Below, piece after piece: positions 24,801-35,168 of a stretch of DNA of 64,000 nucleotides. Below the pieces are notes generated by a model. It was not told the DNA's origin and made no database searches. It worked only from the letters and a program-made list of their open reading frames with translations. Every line of letters begins with the position of its first letter. The stretch's first letter is position 1. A program made the position numbers and the translations under genes. The stretch spans positions 65,480,667 to 65,544,666 of the forward strand of contig NC_088714.1 in assembly GCF_963576615.1 (NCBI RefSeq), written 5' to 3'. Origin of the DNA: Watersipora subatra (Eukaryota; Bryozoa; Gymnolaemata; Cheilostomatida; Watersiporidae).

Positions 24801-27109
24801 CATCTATAAAAAGAGAACAGCTCCGATGACTCCGCCTCTTTTTCTCTCTTTCGTCTGCTGAGGTTCCTTCAACTGCTCAAGCTCCTTTCATTTCAACTGT
24901 TCAGCTTCTCTGTTTAAGGAAAGTCTATGTCTATGGACAGTCTATGTCTATGGACAGTCAATGTCTATGGACAGTCGATGTCTATAGACAGTCTATGGAC
25001 AGTCTATGTCTCTGGACAATCTATGTCTCTGTCTATGGACAGTCATGACTCTCCTTTGACTGTCGAGACTTACAGCCATACAGGACTGAGCGAATGCACA
25101 TGACCGACCATGCGAGTAAAGGTGCAACTTTACTTGACTATTTTTAACCTTTTGCCATTAGTATTATTTGTTTGAGAATTTTGTTAGCTGTGGTATTTTA
25201 ATTGTTGGACTTACGAAATACAAAATATTTTGGTATTGCTTATAGCTTGACACCTTCACCAGTGCCTGAACTAGTAATAATCAAGTTCGTTTACATATTC
25301 TAAGCGGAAGAGCAAAAACTAAACAGATTCAAAATAGAAGAAGACTAACCGAATGCCCCGCGTAGCACAAGTATTGAAAACAGCTTATAAACAGTGGCAG
25401 GCCTGGCACATTGCCAATGAATAGGTAATTTGAGTAAGCTACTATCCGTATTGCTAAACTTACTAATAAGAGCTGTGAGAACAAGCTTTAGTGACGTTGC
25501 ATAACGCAGTGTTGCTATGCATATTTTAACTGACATAACGACTCTTATGCCGAATGAATGCATTGCATCTCAAAGAGCTTAATTGGTTAGGCTATCACCT
25601 GGTGAATTAAAGGCTACAAGATCAAATCCAGCACGAAGCAGATCTTTCATTCCTAGATTTCAATAGTTGAAGCTAGAAAAATGGAACAACATACTGTGAG
25701 ATTTATATATATATATATAGATGACAAATTAAATTCAGCACTGATGTATGTGTACATGCAGTTTGTGTTGAACATAATTTTTTTCATAAGGAATGTCATG
25801 GGATACTCAACTGTCCTCTGCTTATCACGGCCTTGCAAAAACACATGATTGATGAATCACAAAGCGCATATGATATTATGCTGGTCTTTAAAAATACATT
25901 TGATAAAGTCTTCCACTCACTACTACAGCAAAAACTATGACAGACTCTAGAAGCGAGCTTCCAGATTGCAACTGGATCTAAGGCTATTACTAAGAGCAGA
26001 CAAAATGTCTTAGTCGGCTTACAAACTTTAAGGCTTTGTAGTTGGATCAACATTATTCCTTAAATACATAAACAACCTACCTAACGCTGTTAATCGTTGT
26101 GTTAGTCTTTACACCGATAACACATTACTATACCAGAGAGTAAACTCTATTATAGATGCTGCGAACTTCCAGTTAAGCATAAACGCTGTACATAAGTGGT
26201 CCTGAAAGTGGAAGACGCCCTTCAACTACTCCAAACGCAATGCAATTGCATTTGAATCATGCTTCCAACTTACAGACTTGGAGATACACCCTTGGAATAG
26301 AAAGGGATACGAAATATCTCCTTCAGACTGACTTCAGTTAAAAGAATCATGTCCCACAAAAGAGCAAAAGGGCCTGTAAGGTCTTCAGCGTACTACATAA
26401 TGTCCTAAATAGAGCCGTCTCAGCCTACACCAGCCTATGCAGACCAATCCTCAAATATGCAAATACTCGGTGTTGAAACTATCTTTAAAAAGCATCATAC
26501 ACAATGTCGAGGTGAGACAGAACAGTGCTATAAGATTCATATCAAAACTTGAAGGAAGGGAAGGTGTAAGTGATGCACAGAATGAACTAGGCCTGTGAAT
26601 GCATCAAAAGCGACAAACAAATTACAGGTTGAACTTGCTGACCCATATTCTAAAAGCAAAGGACACTCACAATGAACTCTTGATCTGCCTATAGTGAGGT
26701 AGTTTATGATCGTACAATGACCACAGTAACCACAAGATTAACAGCTCATGGCGAGACAACATCGAATTTGGCGGGTTTCAGATGATACCGCCTAAGCTTT
26801 CTACCAAGAACCATACGCGATACGAGGGTTGCCCAGATGACAGCTAAACATCATCAGCGGTATTGCTGAATTTAGATCACATATATCATAGCGTACTGTT
26901 AAACATATGAGGCACTCTCACTGCACCAAAGAGTATTTCATCTCATTTGAGACGTGCTGTGAATACTAATATTTCTTTGGCGAAGAGATAAAAAATTTGA
27001 GTTATTAATGACTCAAATCATTACCTCCATTTTCGTTCTCATCTTCAAGACTAGAAACAGTGTCCAATTTAAGAGCTTCCAAGTCACCAGGGACTTCTAT
27101 CTCAGCCAT
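15805..27109 (-). CDS. DRC7: Dynein regulatory complex subunit 7 (complete, 14 coding exons)
   Basis: Nexin-dynein regulatory complex subunit of motile-cilia axonemes (CCDC135/lobo family). Coding exons, 5' to 3': 27109-27025, 23956-23806, 22084-21913, 21712-21587, 21282-21088, 20924-20766, 20466-20248, 20064-19875, 19144-18999, 18867-18529, 18172-17957, 17781-17560, 16618-16286, 15894-15805. All junctions are GT-AG and phases close, giving 880 residues, against 874 as I recall for human. Diagnostic blocks: NTPKEELVLSYAENF, the transglutaminase-like GDCFEYANVLCSLLIAQGYD, DALHGLRIHAWVLIL, RAKLEKFAPYI, FYDEARVDGLSKREETP, ISVYDTTRNERAKKH and the coiled-coil C-terminus KQRLIDKANLIQHRFEKET. Start: first ATG of the exon whose acceptor is at 27131, no upstream in-frame ATG in that exon. 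Introns hold a LINE, a short Helitron, SINE-like pieces, a foldback element and minisatellites. Family assignment is from remembered sequence. Confidence 0.95.
16074..16163. repeat. 45-bp tandem duplication in the last DRC7 intron
   Basis: Two perfect 45-bp copies beginning ATTCTTCTGGCCTGCTATTA. Confidence 0.9.
16996..17440. mobile_element. Foldback (MITE-like) element, copy 1
   Basis: Long imperfect inverted arms: 16996-17140 (GTAGATTTTGTCAGCAAG, TTGAGGTGATTTGACTGCC, AAAACTTGACAGCAG) pair with 17270-17440 (GATCAAGTTTTGCTGA, GGCAGTCAGATCACCTCAAG, CTTGCTCATAAAATCTAC). The interior is non-coding. Two relatives lie at 34760-35168 and 47230-47480. No target duplication is evident. Confidence 0.7.
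17437..17513. repeat. 15-bp array, 5 units, at the end of foldback copy 1
   Basis: Five perfect units of TGCGTACGTTCATCT. The first unit overlaps the right end of the foldback element, so the array appears seeded by that end. Confidence 0.9.
19195..19585. repeat. 15-16 bp array in a DRC7 intron
   Basis: About 25 degenerate units of ACCATTATAGCAACAG/ACCAATATAGCAACG. Intronic to DRC7, between exons 19875-20064 and 18999-19144. Confidence 0.9.
20957..21058. repeat. 51-bp repeat, 2 units, in a DRC7 intron
   Basis: Two 51-bp units (AAACTTGATGACTTATAACA...) directly flank the donor side of the transglutaminase-like exon. They match the repeats in the displaced fragment at 9600-9750 and share length and partial sequence with the large 51-bp satellites (ACTTATGATCAC versus ACTTATAACAATC). 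Confidence 0.75.
21420..21492 (-). mobile_element. tRNA-like SINE head (probable)
   Basis: On the minus strand, TAGCCTAGTGGTCTGG resembles a polymerase III A box, followed about 35 bp later by GGGATTCAATTCCC in the place of the B box. No tRNA fold with intact acceptor stem was recognised, so a tRNA-derived SINE is likelier than a tRNA gene. Confidence 0.4.
22328..22422. other. Palindrome with Helitron-type 3' motifs
   Basis: A 17-bp perfect stem (22368-22384 with 22392-22408, loop of 7) is flanked on both sides by GATAACTCCGGG followed by TAGCACAGCTAG|T or AAGCACGGCTAG|T, which resemble Helitron 3' ends (CTAG then T). They may be remnants of adjacent Helitron termini. Confidence 0.45.
22441..23217. 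other. AT-rich intron sequence, nothing recognised
   Basis: Interior of the DRC7 intron between exons 2 and 3; no coding or known repeat signal seen. Confidence 0.5.
23218..23619 (+). mobile_element. Short non-autonomous Helitron
   Basis: The 5' end is TCTATATATTATATATATAT preceded by A; a TCTGTCTGTCTG-type motif follows. The 3' end is a CCCG/TGGG hairpin, TAGCACAG, then CTAG followed by T (23616-23620). A|TC...CTAG|T ends with a subterminal hairpin are the Helitron signature. About 402 bp, no coding capacity. A tRNA-like segment (minus strand about 23305-23395, GACCTAATTGGT and GAGATCAAATC) lies inside. Confidence 0.65.
24914..25050. repeat. Degenerate 18-20 bp array in DRC7 intron 1
   Basis: About seven units of the type GTCTATGTCTATGGACA with length variation. 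Confidence 0.8.
25573..25655 (+). mobile_element. tRNA-derived SINE fragment (probable)
   Basis: AGCTTAATTGGTTAGGCTATC resembles an A box region and CTACAAGATCAAATCCAGC the B box, spaced like a tRNA. The acceptor stem does not close, arguing against a working tRNA gene. Confidence 0.5.
25858..26960 (+). mobile_element. LINE reverse-transcriptase fragment (CR1/Jockey-like), decayed
   Basis: Translation in shifting frames gives FDKVFHSLLQQKL, then SLYTDNTLLYQRVN in the place of the RT motif YADD, and further on AIRFISKLEGREGVSDAQNEL and RLNLLTHILKAKDTHNEL, a C-terminal block usual in CR1/Jockey-type LINEs. Several stops and frameshifts and a YTDN active site show a dead 5'-truncated copy. It lies antisense in DRC7 intron 1. 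Family level is inferred from motifs. Confidence 0.7.
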
Positions 27110-27130
27110 CTTTCGCTGCTCACCAGCGTC

Positions 27131-28234
27131 TAACACACAAAAATCGGTATGTTCGCGAGTAAAATGAACACATCTGTAAGCGTGTAAAGTCCGAACGGTG
27201 TATGTTTAGATGTCAGTGTTGAAGATTTGTTCGCATTGCTATGCAACAAGCGATTCTTAACTTTTAATTCAACCCTATCCGAGCTCCAACGAACTCCCCT
27301 AGCAATTTTTAATATTTAAGGCTAGGCTATGCAGGTAATGTTTAATAAATTTGCGTTAGAAAATTATTTGTAGATAATGTATCTGTCAGAACTCCGGACT
27401 ATAGTTAAAGGTTTTGAAGGTCAAACCATGGCGTATACTTTCGCACGACGCTTTTTTTCTTTGAAAAGGCCTATCTTAATCCATAATAGCGTTCTATTCA
27501 AACATGGTCCACTAACTGAATTTAATACAAATAAGATTTTTCATAGCAGTTGCCTCACCTTGTGCAGGAGTTATGACAGCCAGACTGCAGCTTCGCCAAG
27601 GTATATATATATATAATACCGAAGCTTGAGCTAGATGCAGGGTTAACTATTCAGCAAGCAAGTTAATGTTTATTTACAAGTTGGCTGGGATTAACGGTAT
27701 GGATAGATGCATTACTAAATTGCAAGTTAACTCTACGTAGGTCTAGAAATGTACTTTTAGCCAAAAAAGAGGCCGAGTTGTAGAATAACCGAGTATGGAT
27801 ATGGCATTATTGCACTTGCAAATTTCTTATACAACGTATACTTTTCTAGCATATCTATTTATGTCATTTTTATTTTTGTTAAACGAACTTAGATAACTCA
27901 AATACATCTTGTTTTCAACCTGATTTTATCATTTTGAAAGATTTTTTAATTATATTACCAGCTATGTTACTGCCTCATTATCTGTGACAGATCAATATGA
28001 AACTCTCGCCAGAATTTAAGGGTTAGCAGAGTTGTCATATCAACTCAAGTCTACCGCAGCATGGGCAAACAATTTTATTCTAGCCTTTTAAATACAGCTT
28101 AGGTATTATAAGCTGTGTGCGCAATTTAACTACTTATTCCAAATAAGCTCTCTACTTTGCCTGGTGAATATTCTGTCATGCTTAAGACGGCTACACCTAG
28201 AATTTATCTACTTACGAAAGTATATTTACACATA
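27131..28234. other. DRC7 upstream region, no gene seen
   Basis: Contains the presumed DRC7 5' untranslated exon(s) and promoter; no conserved coding sequence. A plus-strand open frame at 27377-27616 resembles nothing known. Confidence 0.4.
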
Positions 28235-30918
28235 GGGGAAGACGGGGCACAGTGAGCCAATGTTTTTGTTTCTCAAATAAAATATAAGTGACTGCTTGAA
28301 TTGAGCAGAAACTTGGTCTATAGAAAGTTCAAGATGTTGTTATTATTGTATTTGAATTGTAATGCTCCACTTTGGATCGATCGCGACAATTTATTGTTTT
28401 TGCAACATGTTACACCTGGCTCACATTGCCCCACTATCGGGGCAAAGTGATCCACCCAATGAGGCAAAGTGAGCCACAGCAATAAATATGTAATTTGATT
28501 GCACATAATATATATTTGATATCTTTAACTGTGTTAAAACATAAAGTGTGACAATTGGCTAACTGAATTTGACTCATGACTAAGACATAGAACATGGTAA
28601 ACTAAATATACATAGTTTATAACATAAAATGTGGGAGCAAGTCATATGAGCATTATCGTGAAGTAATGTAGTGAAAAGTGTGTCGCCTACAATGTCTCTA
28701 TCCGCAATATTATTAAGAATAGTTTTTCTTACGGTATAAGCAGATAAATCCACTCTGAATGTAGTTCGATTTCTAACCCTCAGAGTCCTACCAGTGTTTA
28801 TTGGCTGTCCCAAAAATATAACTATAGATTCGAAGTCAATGTCATAAATGTCTTCCTCTGGATAAACAAAGCAGTTTCCAGCTTTTCCCATGAAATTGAT
28901 GATAACAGAGTTTTCATTACATTTCATGACTCTTCCTGCATAATAAACATTATAGGTTGACTTGCAACAAAATTCACATTACAGTTATTTGGTATGAAAA
29001 GATTCACTATGTCTTTCTCTGCTGTTGTAGGTGCAAAGTAGCTAGAAATAAGATTACAAGCTCTTAAAAGTTAAAAAACGAACAGTTAATCGCGGTCATC
29101 TCGAGACCGCCGTAGATTAGAATCTTTCCAAAACGGCTCAAATGGGACGTAGTTGTACAAGATGGCTTCTGTTTACACTTTCACGCAACCTCATTCGTCA
29201 AAATATTTTTACAAATATACTTCACGCATTCAATAAAACTATGTCTATTGTTCTTACGTGTCTATTTCATCGTCATTGTAATGCTGTCACTTTCAGCACT
29301 GATAACTTATAACCTACCATGAAAATTCGTTTAATTTTTTAACCCTAGCTCGAAGGAGTACATATCATTGTCTGATAAACACGACGAGCCTGTTGGTCAC
29401 CTGTGATAATCGAAAAATGTTGCAGAAATTATTCGCAAAGTGTGGGTCACATGATCAGATTACGACTTGACGATTAGTTCAAGTCGAGACAAAACTGTAA
29501 AGTAGCGAGCATCTATATTTGATGCAGGGTCTTCGCTAAAACCCGAAGTGCTTGTCCTAAACTAGTGCTACGACAAGTTTTATATTGAGCTTTTTATTGG
29601 CCTTTCAATTTATGTGAGAACATGTAATGACTACGTCAGAGAAATAAACTGATTTCAATCTACGGCGGTTTCGTGATGGCCGCGATTAACTGTTCGTTTT
29701 TGAGCTTTTAAAAGCTTGTAATCACATTTCCACATATTTTGCACCTACAACACAGCAGAGTAAGATATGGTGAATCTTTTGATACCAAATAACTGTAATG
29801 TGAATTTTGTTGCAAGTCAACCTTTGCCAGTTTCGTACCAAACTAAAACATAATCATTGATGTTAATATTGTCTCTAGTAGGAGTTGGCACATCTTCCCT
29901 TTCATCTTCATCTGGTCTTTCTTCATCAGACAATAATTCTTGGGCTAACTCTTCTTCTTCTGATGAAGAATCTGTTTGCTGTTTTTTCTTAGTTTTTCTT
30001 GTCTTGTTCTTAGTCACAGTTACTTTGGATGTTTTTAGCGTAGATCTCAACCGAGTAGACACATGTTGCTACACTTTAAACAGATAGACTCACCTGCTTT
30101 CTTGTTTCTTGATAAGCTTGGTGGAATGCTCAAGTCATTAGCCATGCTGTATTCGTAAGCTAGTTCACGTACTTGTTCAGTAGATAAACCATAAAATCTG
30201 TTGTCTAGATTTTTTACATGGCCAGCCAACTCTTTTTCTTGCTTCTTTGTGTAAACTAGTTTCACTTCACTTCAGTATGTGTACTTCCAACACATCCTTT
30301 TACAATATACCTCTTAAGAATCATACAGCTAACACCATGAATTTTGGCAGCTTCTTCAATTGACTTTCCATTTCCTTCTTCAATAATCTTTGCAGCATAT
30401 TCTACTTGACTTATGTCTGCCTGCCCAGTTTTGCACTTGTAGTTTCATACCATTCTAAAATGTAAGCAGTACTTGCTTTAGTTTTGTGTAACATCTTCAA
30501 GAGGTTGTGTATGTGCGGGACAAAGTGAGCCATTGGCTCACTTTGTCCCAATTGACTTTTCTTGAGAAAAATAAGCATACAAGAAATTGTAGATGGGCAA
30601 GAGTTTTCATGTTTTACATGCTTACTATAATCATATGGAATAATATTTCTCTACATTTTTATTTATGTAAAACAAAGCATTAACGCAAAATGAAGACCAC
30701 CAACTCAAAGCTGGAAATTTACAAAAAACATCAAAAGTCAGTATTTTGTTTAATAAATTTTTTACCTTCAGCTTTCCAGTGCTTTTTCACTATTCAATAG
30801 GACCTCCAGTGATCACATGAACTCTTATGAAAACGATAACTCCAAATAAAAATTACAAAATTAAAAAAATATATGGTGGATCACTTTGCCCCTTGGCACA
30901 CTGTACCCCGCCTTCCCC
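28235..30918 (-). mobile_element. Pogo-like DNA transposon, internally deleted
   Basis: Flanked by TA on both sides, with inverted ends GGGGAAGACGGGGCACAGTG and CACTGTACCCCGCCTTCCCC; subterminal GGCAAAGTGAGCCA boxes recur. Minus-strand coding pieces: a psq-type helix-turn-helix (30450-30300, EEGNGKSIEEAAKIHGVSC), a CENP-B-type segment (30265-30090, STEQVRELAYEYSMAND) and a C-terminal segment (30062-29830, acidic then NDYVLVWYETGK; continuing 28950-28700, GKAGNCFVYPEED). The whole DDE catalytic region is missing and a MITE splits the C-terminal part, so it is non-autonomous. Beyond 30920 the sequence GGGGTACAGTGTGCCA repeats an end in opposite orientation. Confidence 0.75.
28954..29823. mobile_element. 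Kolobok-type MITE nested in the pogo-like element
   Basis: About 150-bp inverted ends starting AGGTTGACTTGC (28954) and ending GCAAGTCAACCT (29823). Both ends and subterminal regions match the ends of the 8.8-kb Kolobok-like transposon at 37787-46618, so this is its deletion derivative (870 bp). It interrupts the pogo coding sequence between NDYVLVWYETGK and NVYYAGRVMKC. No clean target duplication is visible. Confidence 0.8.
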
Positions 30919-31359
30919 TACGCGGGGTACAGTGTGCCAAGGGTGCCACTGGTGTCTTATCTTTTGAGTCTGTTGCTCACCCCAGTATTTTAGTATAGCT
31001 AGGGCAAATAGTTTATAGGAGCGCACCATCAGAAGACATGAAATTACAAGAGAACACAAACCTGTCCGTGTACACGCTGACTAGTTAGATCAGGGGTTCC
31101 CAACTTTTTTGGCGTAGGTACCCCTTGGGAGTCATATGGCAAAAAATGTACCCCTTTGGAAAACACAGTTTAATCAATCATTCATCAGTTGGTTTAAATT
31201 CATTAATATGACATGTGTGCATTATTAAAATGTGTCACTTAAACAGGTAAAGAAATGTGGTATGGTATGAAATTGCTATTTATTAAAATAATGATAACTA
31301 TGCAGTACAACTTTTATACATCGCAGTGTTTTGTTACTTTCCCACTTATTTTTGCCAGT

Positions 31360-33152
31360 CTAATGGGAAGGCTGTGCCTGCTTCGCATCAGTGAGCTGTT
31401 TGAGGTTAAGTTCAGTAACAGATAATGAAACTCTGAGGTCGTCATCAACATTTAGCCGTGGTTGATATTTGCTTTCCATGTACAAAAGTGAAGAAAACTC
31501 TTGCCCACACTTATAACTACTAGGAAATATGAGCAACACTGTTAAAGCTACCTCTGAAAGCTTTGGGTAGGATGTTATCAATGAGCACCAGAACTTGCTA
31601 AGAACACTACCTTCGAATCTATCATGTGCACCAGAGTCATTGAGAAGGTCAATCAACTCTTCCTTCATGTCACTATCAATATCAGCTACATTTAATTTAC
31701 ATGGTTTTTAGCCAACTTCAAATCTGTTTTATTTAAGTCAAGAAAGTATTGTTGAAACTGGTAAGCCAGCCGAGAGAGGTGGTCTGCAACCAGATCTTTC
31801 ATGAATGAAGTTGAATCATGTGAAGGCAATACTTCTGACAAGCTATCAAACATATCAAATGAGCCAGCATTGACTTTCTCTCTTTACCTCTCTAGCTTCA
31901 TAATAAATGCTCTAAGCTTGTCTGTAAAATCGATTATAGTGGTAGAGTTCCCCTGAGGAAATGTGTTGACAGTGTTTAATCTTAAGAAAATATCTCTCAA
32001 ATATGCAGCTTTCCATTTCCATTCTAAAGACCTTAACTTCTCCCTGAATCTTGCAGCGTTCTCAGAAGTCTGTGTCGCAAAGAAAGCTGCAATCTCATCA
32101 ATCAGTCCCAAAAATGGATTCAAGACATAGCTTTTAGAAAGCTAACACTAGCTAACACTTCTGTGTAGTAAAGGAGGTTTTCATGGTCTGCATCGCAATC
32201 TTGACATAATTGATGAAACAACCTTGTGTTTAAGGCCAATGTTTTTATATAATTTACCATTGAAACTACATCTGAGAGCACAGAATTCCAATTTGATGAA
32301 GGAGTCCTTGCTGCCAATGCATACCTGTGGATCATACAGTAAAATGGAGGCATTTTGTTGAGTCATTGGTTTGCAATACTTTTGCACGAAACCCAGACCT
32401 GCAACCCATCATTGCTGGTGCTCCATCTGTGGTACAAGCACATACATTTGCCCAGGAAAGCCCTGCATGCTGAAGAAAAAGGGATATAGCTTCGAAGACA
32501 TCTTTTCTTGTTCTCTGCTGTAGCGAGTGATTGAATAGGAACCCATCTTTAAAGTTTTCACCATGAACATATCTTGTAAATACCAGGAGCTGTGAGTAGC
32601 TTGACACATCAGTAGATTCATCAAACTGAATGGCAAATTGGTTGTATGGCGTTGCCTTTATCTGTTCCAGAACCGTATTTTTTTATATCATCAGCCATGA
32701 AGCTGATTCTCCTGTAAACAGTGTTGCTTAATAGTGACAATTTATTGAGTTTGGCTTCAGCACTATCTCCAATAATACAACGAACTATATCTTTATAACA
32801 GGGTAATATTAATCTCTCTCCAATTGTATGTGGCTTCTTTTTTGCCACCCTGACCGCCACTAGATAGGAAGCATGTACCGCTGTTTTGCGTTCCTAAGCA
32901 AAATTGCCTGACTCATTCAAGCGGACCTTTTTAGCGCTTTGTTCTTGTCTCTGAAAATATGCAATATCCTTTTTGGTCTTGTCAGCGTGTCTTGTTTCTA
33001 GATGGAGTTTAAGAAAGCTCGGCTTCATACTAGATTCAAAAAGGACCTTCAAACACTAAACACACTGTGGCAATTGCTTCTCTTGTCTTTCAATCACTGT
33101 CAAACCATATTTAATGTACTCAGTGTGATACGAACGTTTCTTTGCTGGCATT
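31360..33152 (-). pseudogene. hAT transposase (ZBED5/SCAND3-like)
   Basis: The reading starts MPAKKRSYHTEYIKYGL (33152), with a BED-type zinc finger remnant (CLKVLF..., FLKLHLETRHADKT). It continues through FDESTDVSSYSQLLVF, ACTTDGAPAMMGCRSGF (catalytic-core signature), MIHRYALAARTPS, WKAAYLRDIFLRLNTVN and ends with a dimerisation-type segment near 31400. At least six stops or frameshifts break it. The order of blocks matches the ZBED5-like hAT lineage. Confidence 0.8.
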
Positions 33153-33508
33153 GTGTTGTATAGTCAAATCTAAAAGTTGAAAATTAATCTAAAAATTTAT
33201 TTACTAATCTTCAATTTTAATACAAAAACTGCTGTTAAATATTGTGAGTTGGGCTCAATAGAATGTAACAATATTACCACTAGTAAAAGGCCAGAGCTGT
33301 TAGTAAACTCACGGATCACCAGGAGCCTTAAGAGTAAACTGCCAACCTACCACTTGTGGGGTGCAACTTGATACGCAGCTGGACACTATGTCATGACACA
33401 AAGATCTACCCACAGAGCCAGCTTTGTCTATTTACAATCATAATAAGCATTGTACCATTCACGCCTATGTTTGTCTGAATGGCAAAACTAATTGGTTTTA
33501 AAATGATA

Positions 33509-34299
33509 CAGTGGAACCTCGGTTCTCGAACACAATCCGTTCCAGAAGGTTGGTCGAAAACCGAGTTGTCTGAGATCCGAAACAGGTTTTCCCATTAGAA
33601 TTAATATATATAAGTTTTAATCCGTTCCAACACCCTGAATGTTTACCTTTTTAGTATTTTATACATTATTTTATGTATGAAAGTGCACATTAAAATGCTG
33701 ACCAACACATAAAAAGCAATGTATATTTCAGAAAATGTTAAGCAAAATGGTAAAGACACAAATAACATAAATGTAACCCAGGCTAATCGTACGTTCGCGT
33801 TGTCGTAATCTTCCATACGAAAGATTACGCTAACATGAACACGTAAAATAAAAAAAAAGAATAAAGAAAAGATTTATGAATAGGATTTTTTAATCGGCTA
33901 CAGGATGTTCTTTTCTCTTGAAATATCTATCCAATGACACTTGCTTCTGCCTTCTCTTTAGCACTTTTCGGAAGTGGTTCATGATATTGTCGTTAAAGTC
34001 ATTGATGACTCTGGTGGCTGCAGCTTTATCGGGGTGGTGGAGTTCGACGAAATTCTTTAACTCGGCCCATTTGCTACACATTTGTTTAATCTCGGACAAT
34101 ACGACAACAGTTGGTCATGGAGAGAGCGATCTACACCTGTACGCCGCTCAGCATCCCACCCTCACGTACGCACTCACGCGTCGTACCGGCGTTCGAACTC
34201 CGATTTTCGTTCAAACTACGAAGCAAGAATTTCTCAAATTTTTTGTTCGGATTCCAATTTGTTCGAACTGCAAGTCGTTCGAAAACTGAGGTTCCACTG
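33509..34299 (-). mobile_element. Tigger/pogo-like non-autonomous element nested in the hAT
   Basis: Inverted ends CAGTGGAACCTCGGTTCTCG and ...TGAGGTTCCACTG with TA on each side (33507-33508, 34300-34301). A minus-strand frame at 34099-33890 (ELKNFVELHHPDKAAATRV ... KQVSLDRYFKRK) resembles the C-terminus of Tigger transposases; the catalytic core is absent. Confidence 0.8.
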
Positions 34300-34759
34300 T
34301 ACAAATAATAGCTCTATAACAGTGGTTTCAGCAAAGTTATTAATAATTAAAGCCAAACTAACCAAAAATTTATTAGGTTTATAATTTGTATTGTATCCCC
34401 TAGATTTCTAAAATGTACCCTCAGGGGTACTTGTACCCCAGGTTGGGAACCCCTGAGTTAAATGAACTGTTTCATCACAGGTATGTATGCACCACTGCCG
34501 TGATGAACTGTATGCACTGCTGCCGTGAGTTGAATCTGGACATACATTGCTCACATGGAATCAGGGTTGTCTGAGTGGGGCTTAAATTAATCTTGTAAGT
34601 TAACAAATAGTAGATTGGTTCATTTATCACGCGTCAGTAACACGATCTTAAGAGGTGATCTGGTGAACTGGTGATCTTAAGAGTTATCTTAACATGTTTG
34701 CAGGGTGGGCTAACACCCAAGGCACTCATGATCTTGATCAGATTAACATACACAAAGTT

Positions 34760-35168
34760 TAATGAAGTTTATCAGAAAGTATTGATATTTTTCTCTCATT
34801 CACGGTTCCCGATGTTTGAGGTGATCTGACCACCAGGATGTTTCAAGATTTAAATCAACAAAACTTGATCAATGAATCAACAAAACAGATTAAAATGCTC
34901 AGATCAAGTGCATGTGCAATAATGGTGTCCATAGTTGCAAAGAGACTGACAGAGTAGAGAACCATAACTCTGCAACTTGAACCGCAAATGATAGCAACTA
35001 GTGATGTCATTTCTCACATATTTTTCTTCTGTTTTAACCGCCATCATGTTTTGTTGGTTTTAACCTTGAAACGTTTTGGCAGTCCGATCACCTCAAACAT
35101 CAGAAACAATCACAAATGATAGAAAGCTACTAATATTTTCTGATTAAATCTGCTAAAATTTTGTGCAG
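34760..35168. mobile_element. Foldback (MITE-like) element, copy 2
   Basis: Same family as 16996-17440: left arm with GATGTTTGAGGTGATCTGAC, right arm with CAGTCCGATCACCTCAAAC and TTCTGATTAAATCTGC. Its right end (GCAGGTTCATCTT) leads straight into the 51-bp array at 35169. Confidence 0.7.

Larger units (their letters stand above)
31091..34455 (-). mobile_element. hAT transposon, decayed
   Basis: Inverted ends CAGGGGTTCCCAAC and GTTGGGAACCCCTG, with 8-bp target duplications AGTTAGAT/AGTTAAAT (31083-31090, 34456-34463; 7 of 8 match). Terminus and 8-bp duplication place it in the hAT superfamily. It carries a transposase pseudogene on the minus strand and a Tigger-like element near its right end. 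Confidence 0.88.

Noticed and set aside
25573-25655. Functional tRNA gene
   Set aside because: A- and B-box-like motifs only; the acceptor stem does not pair and the region looks like a SINE head.
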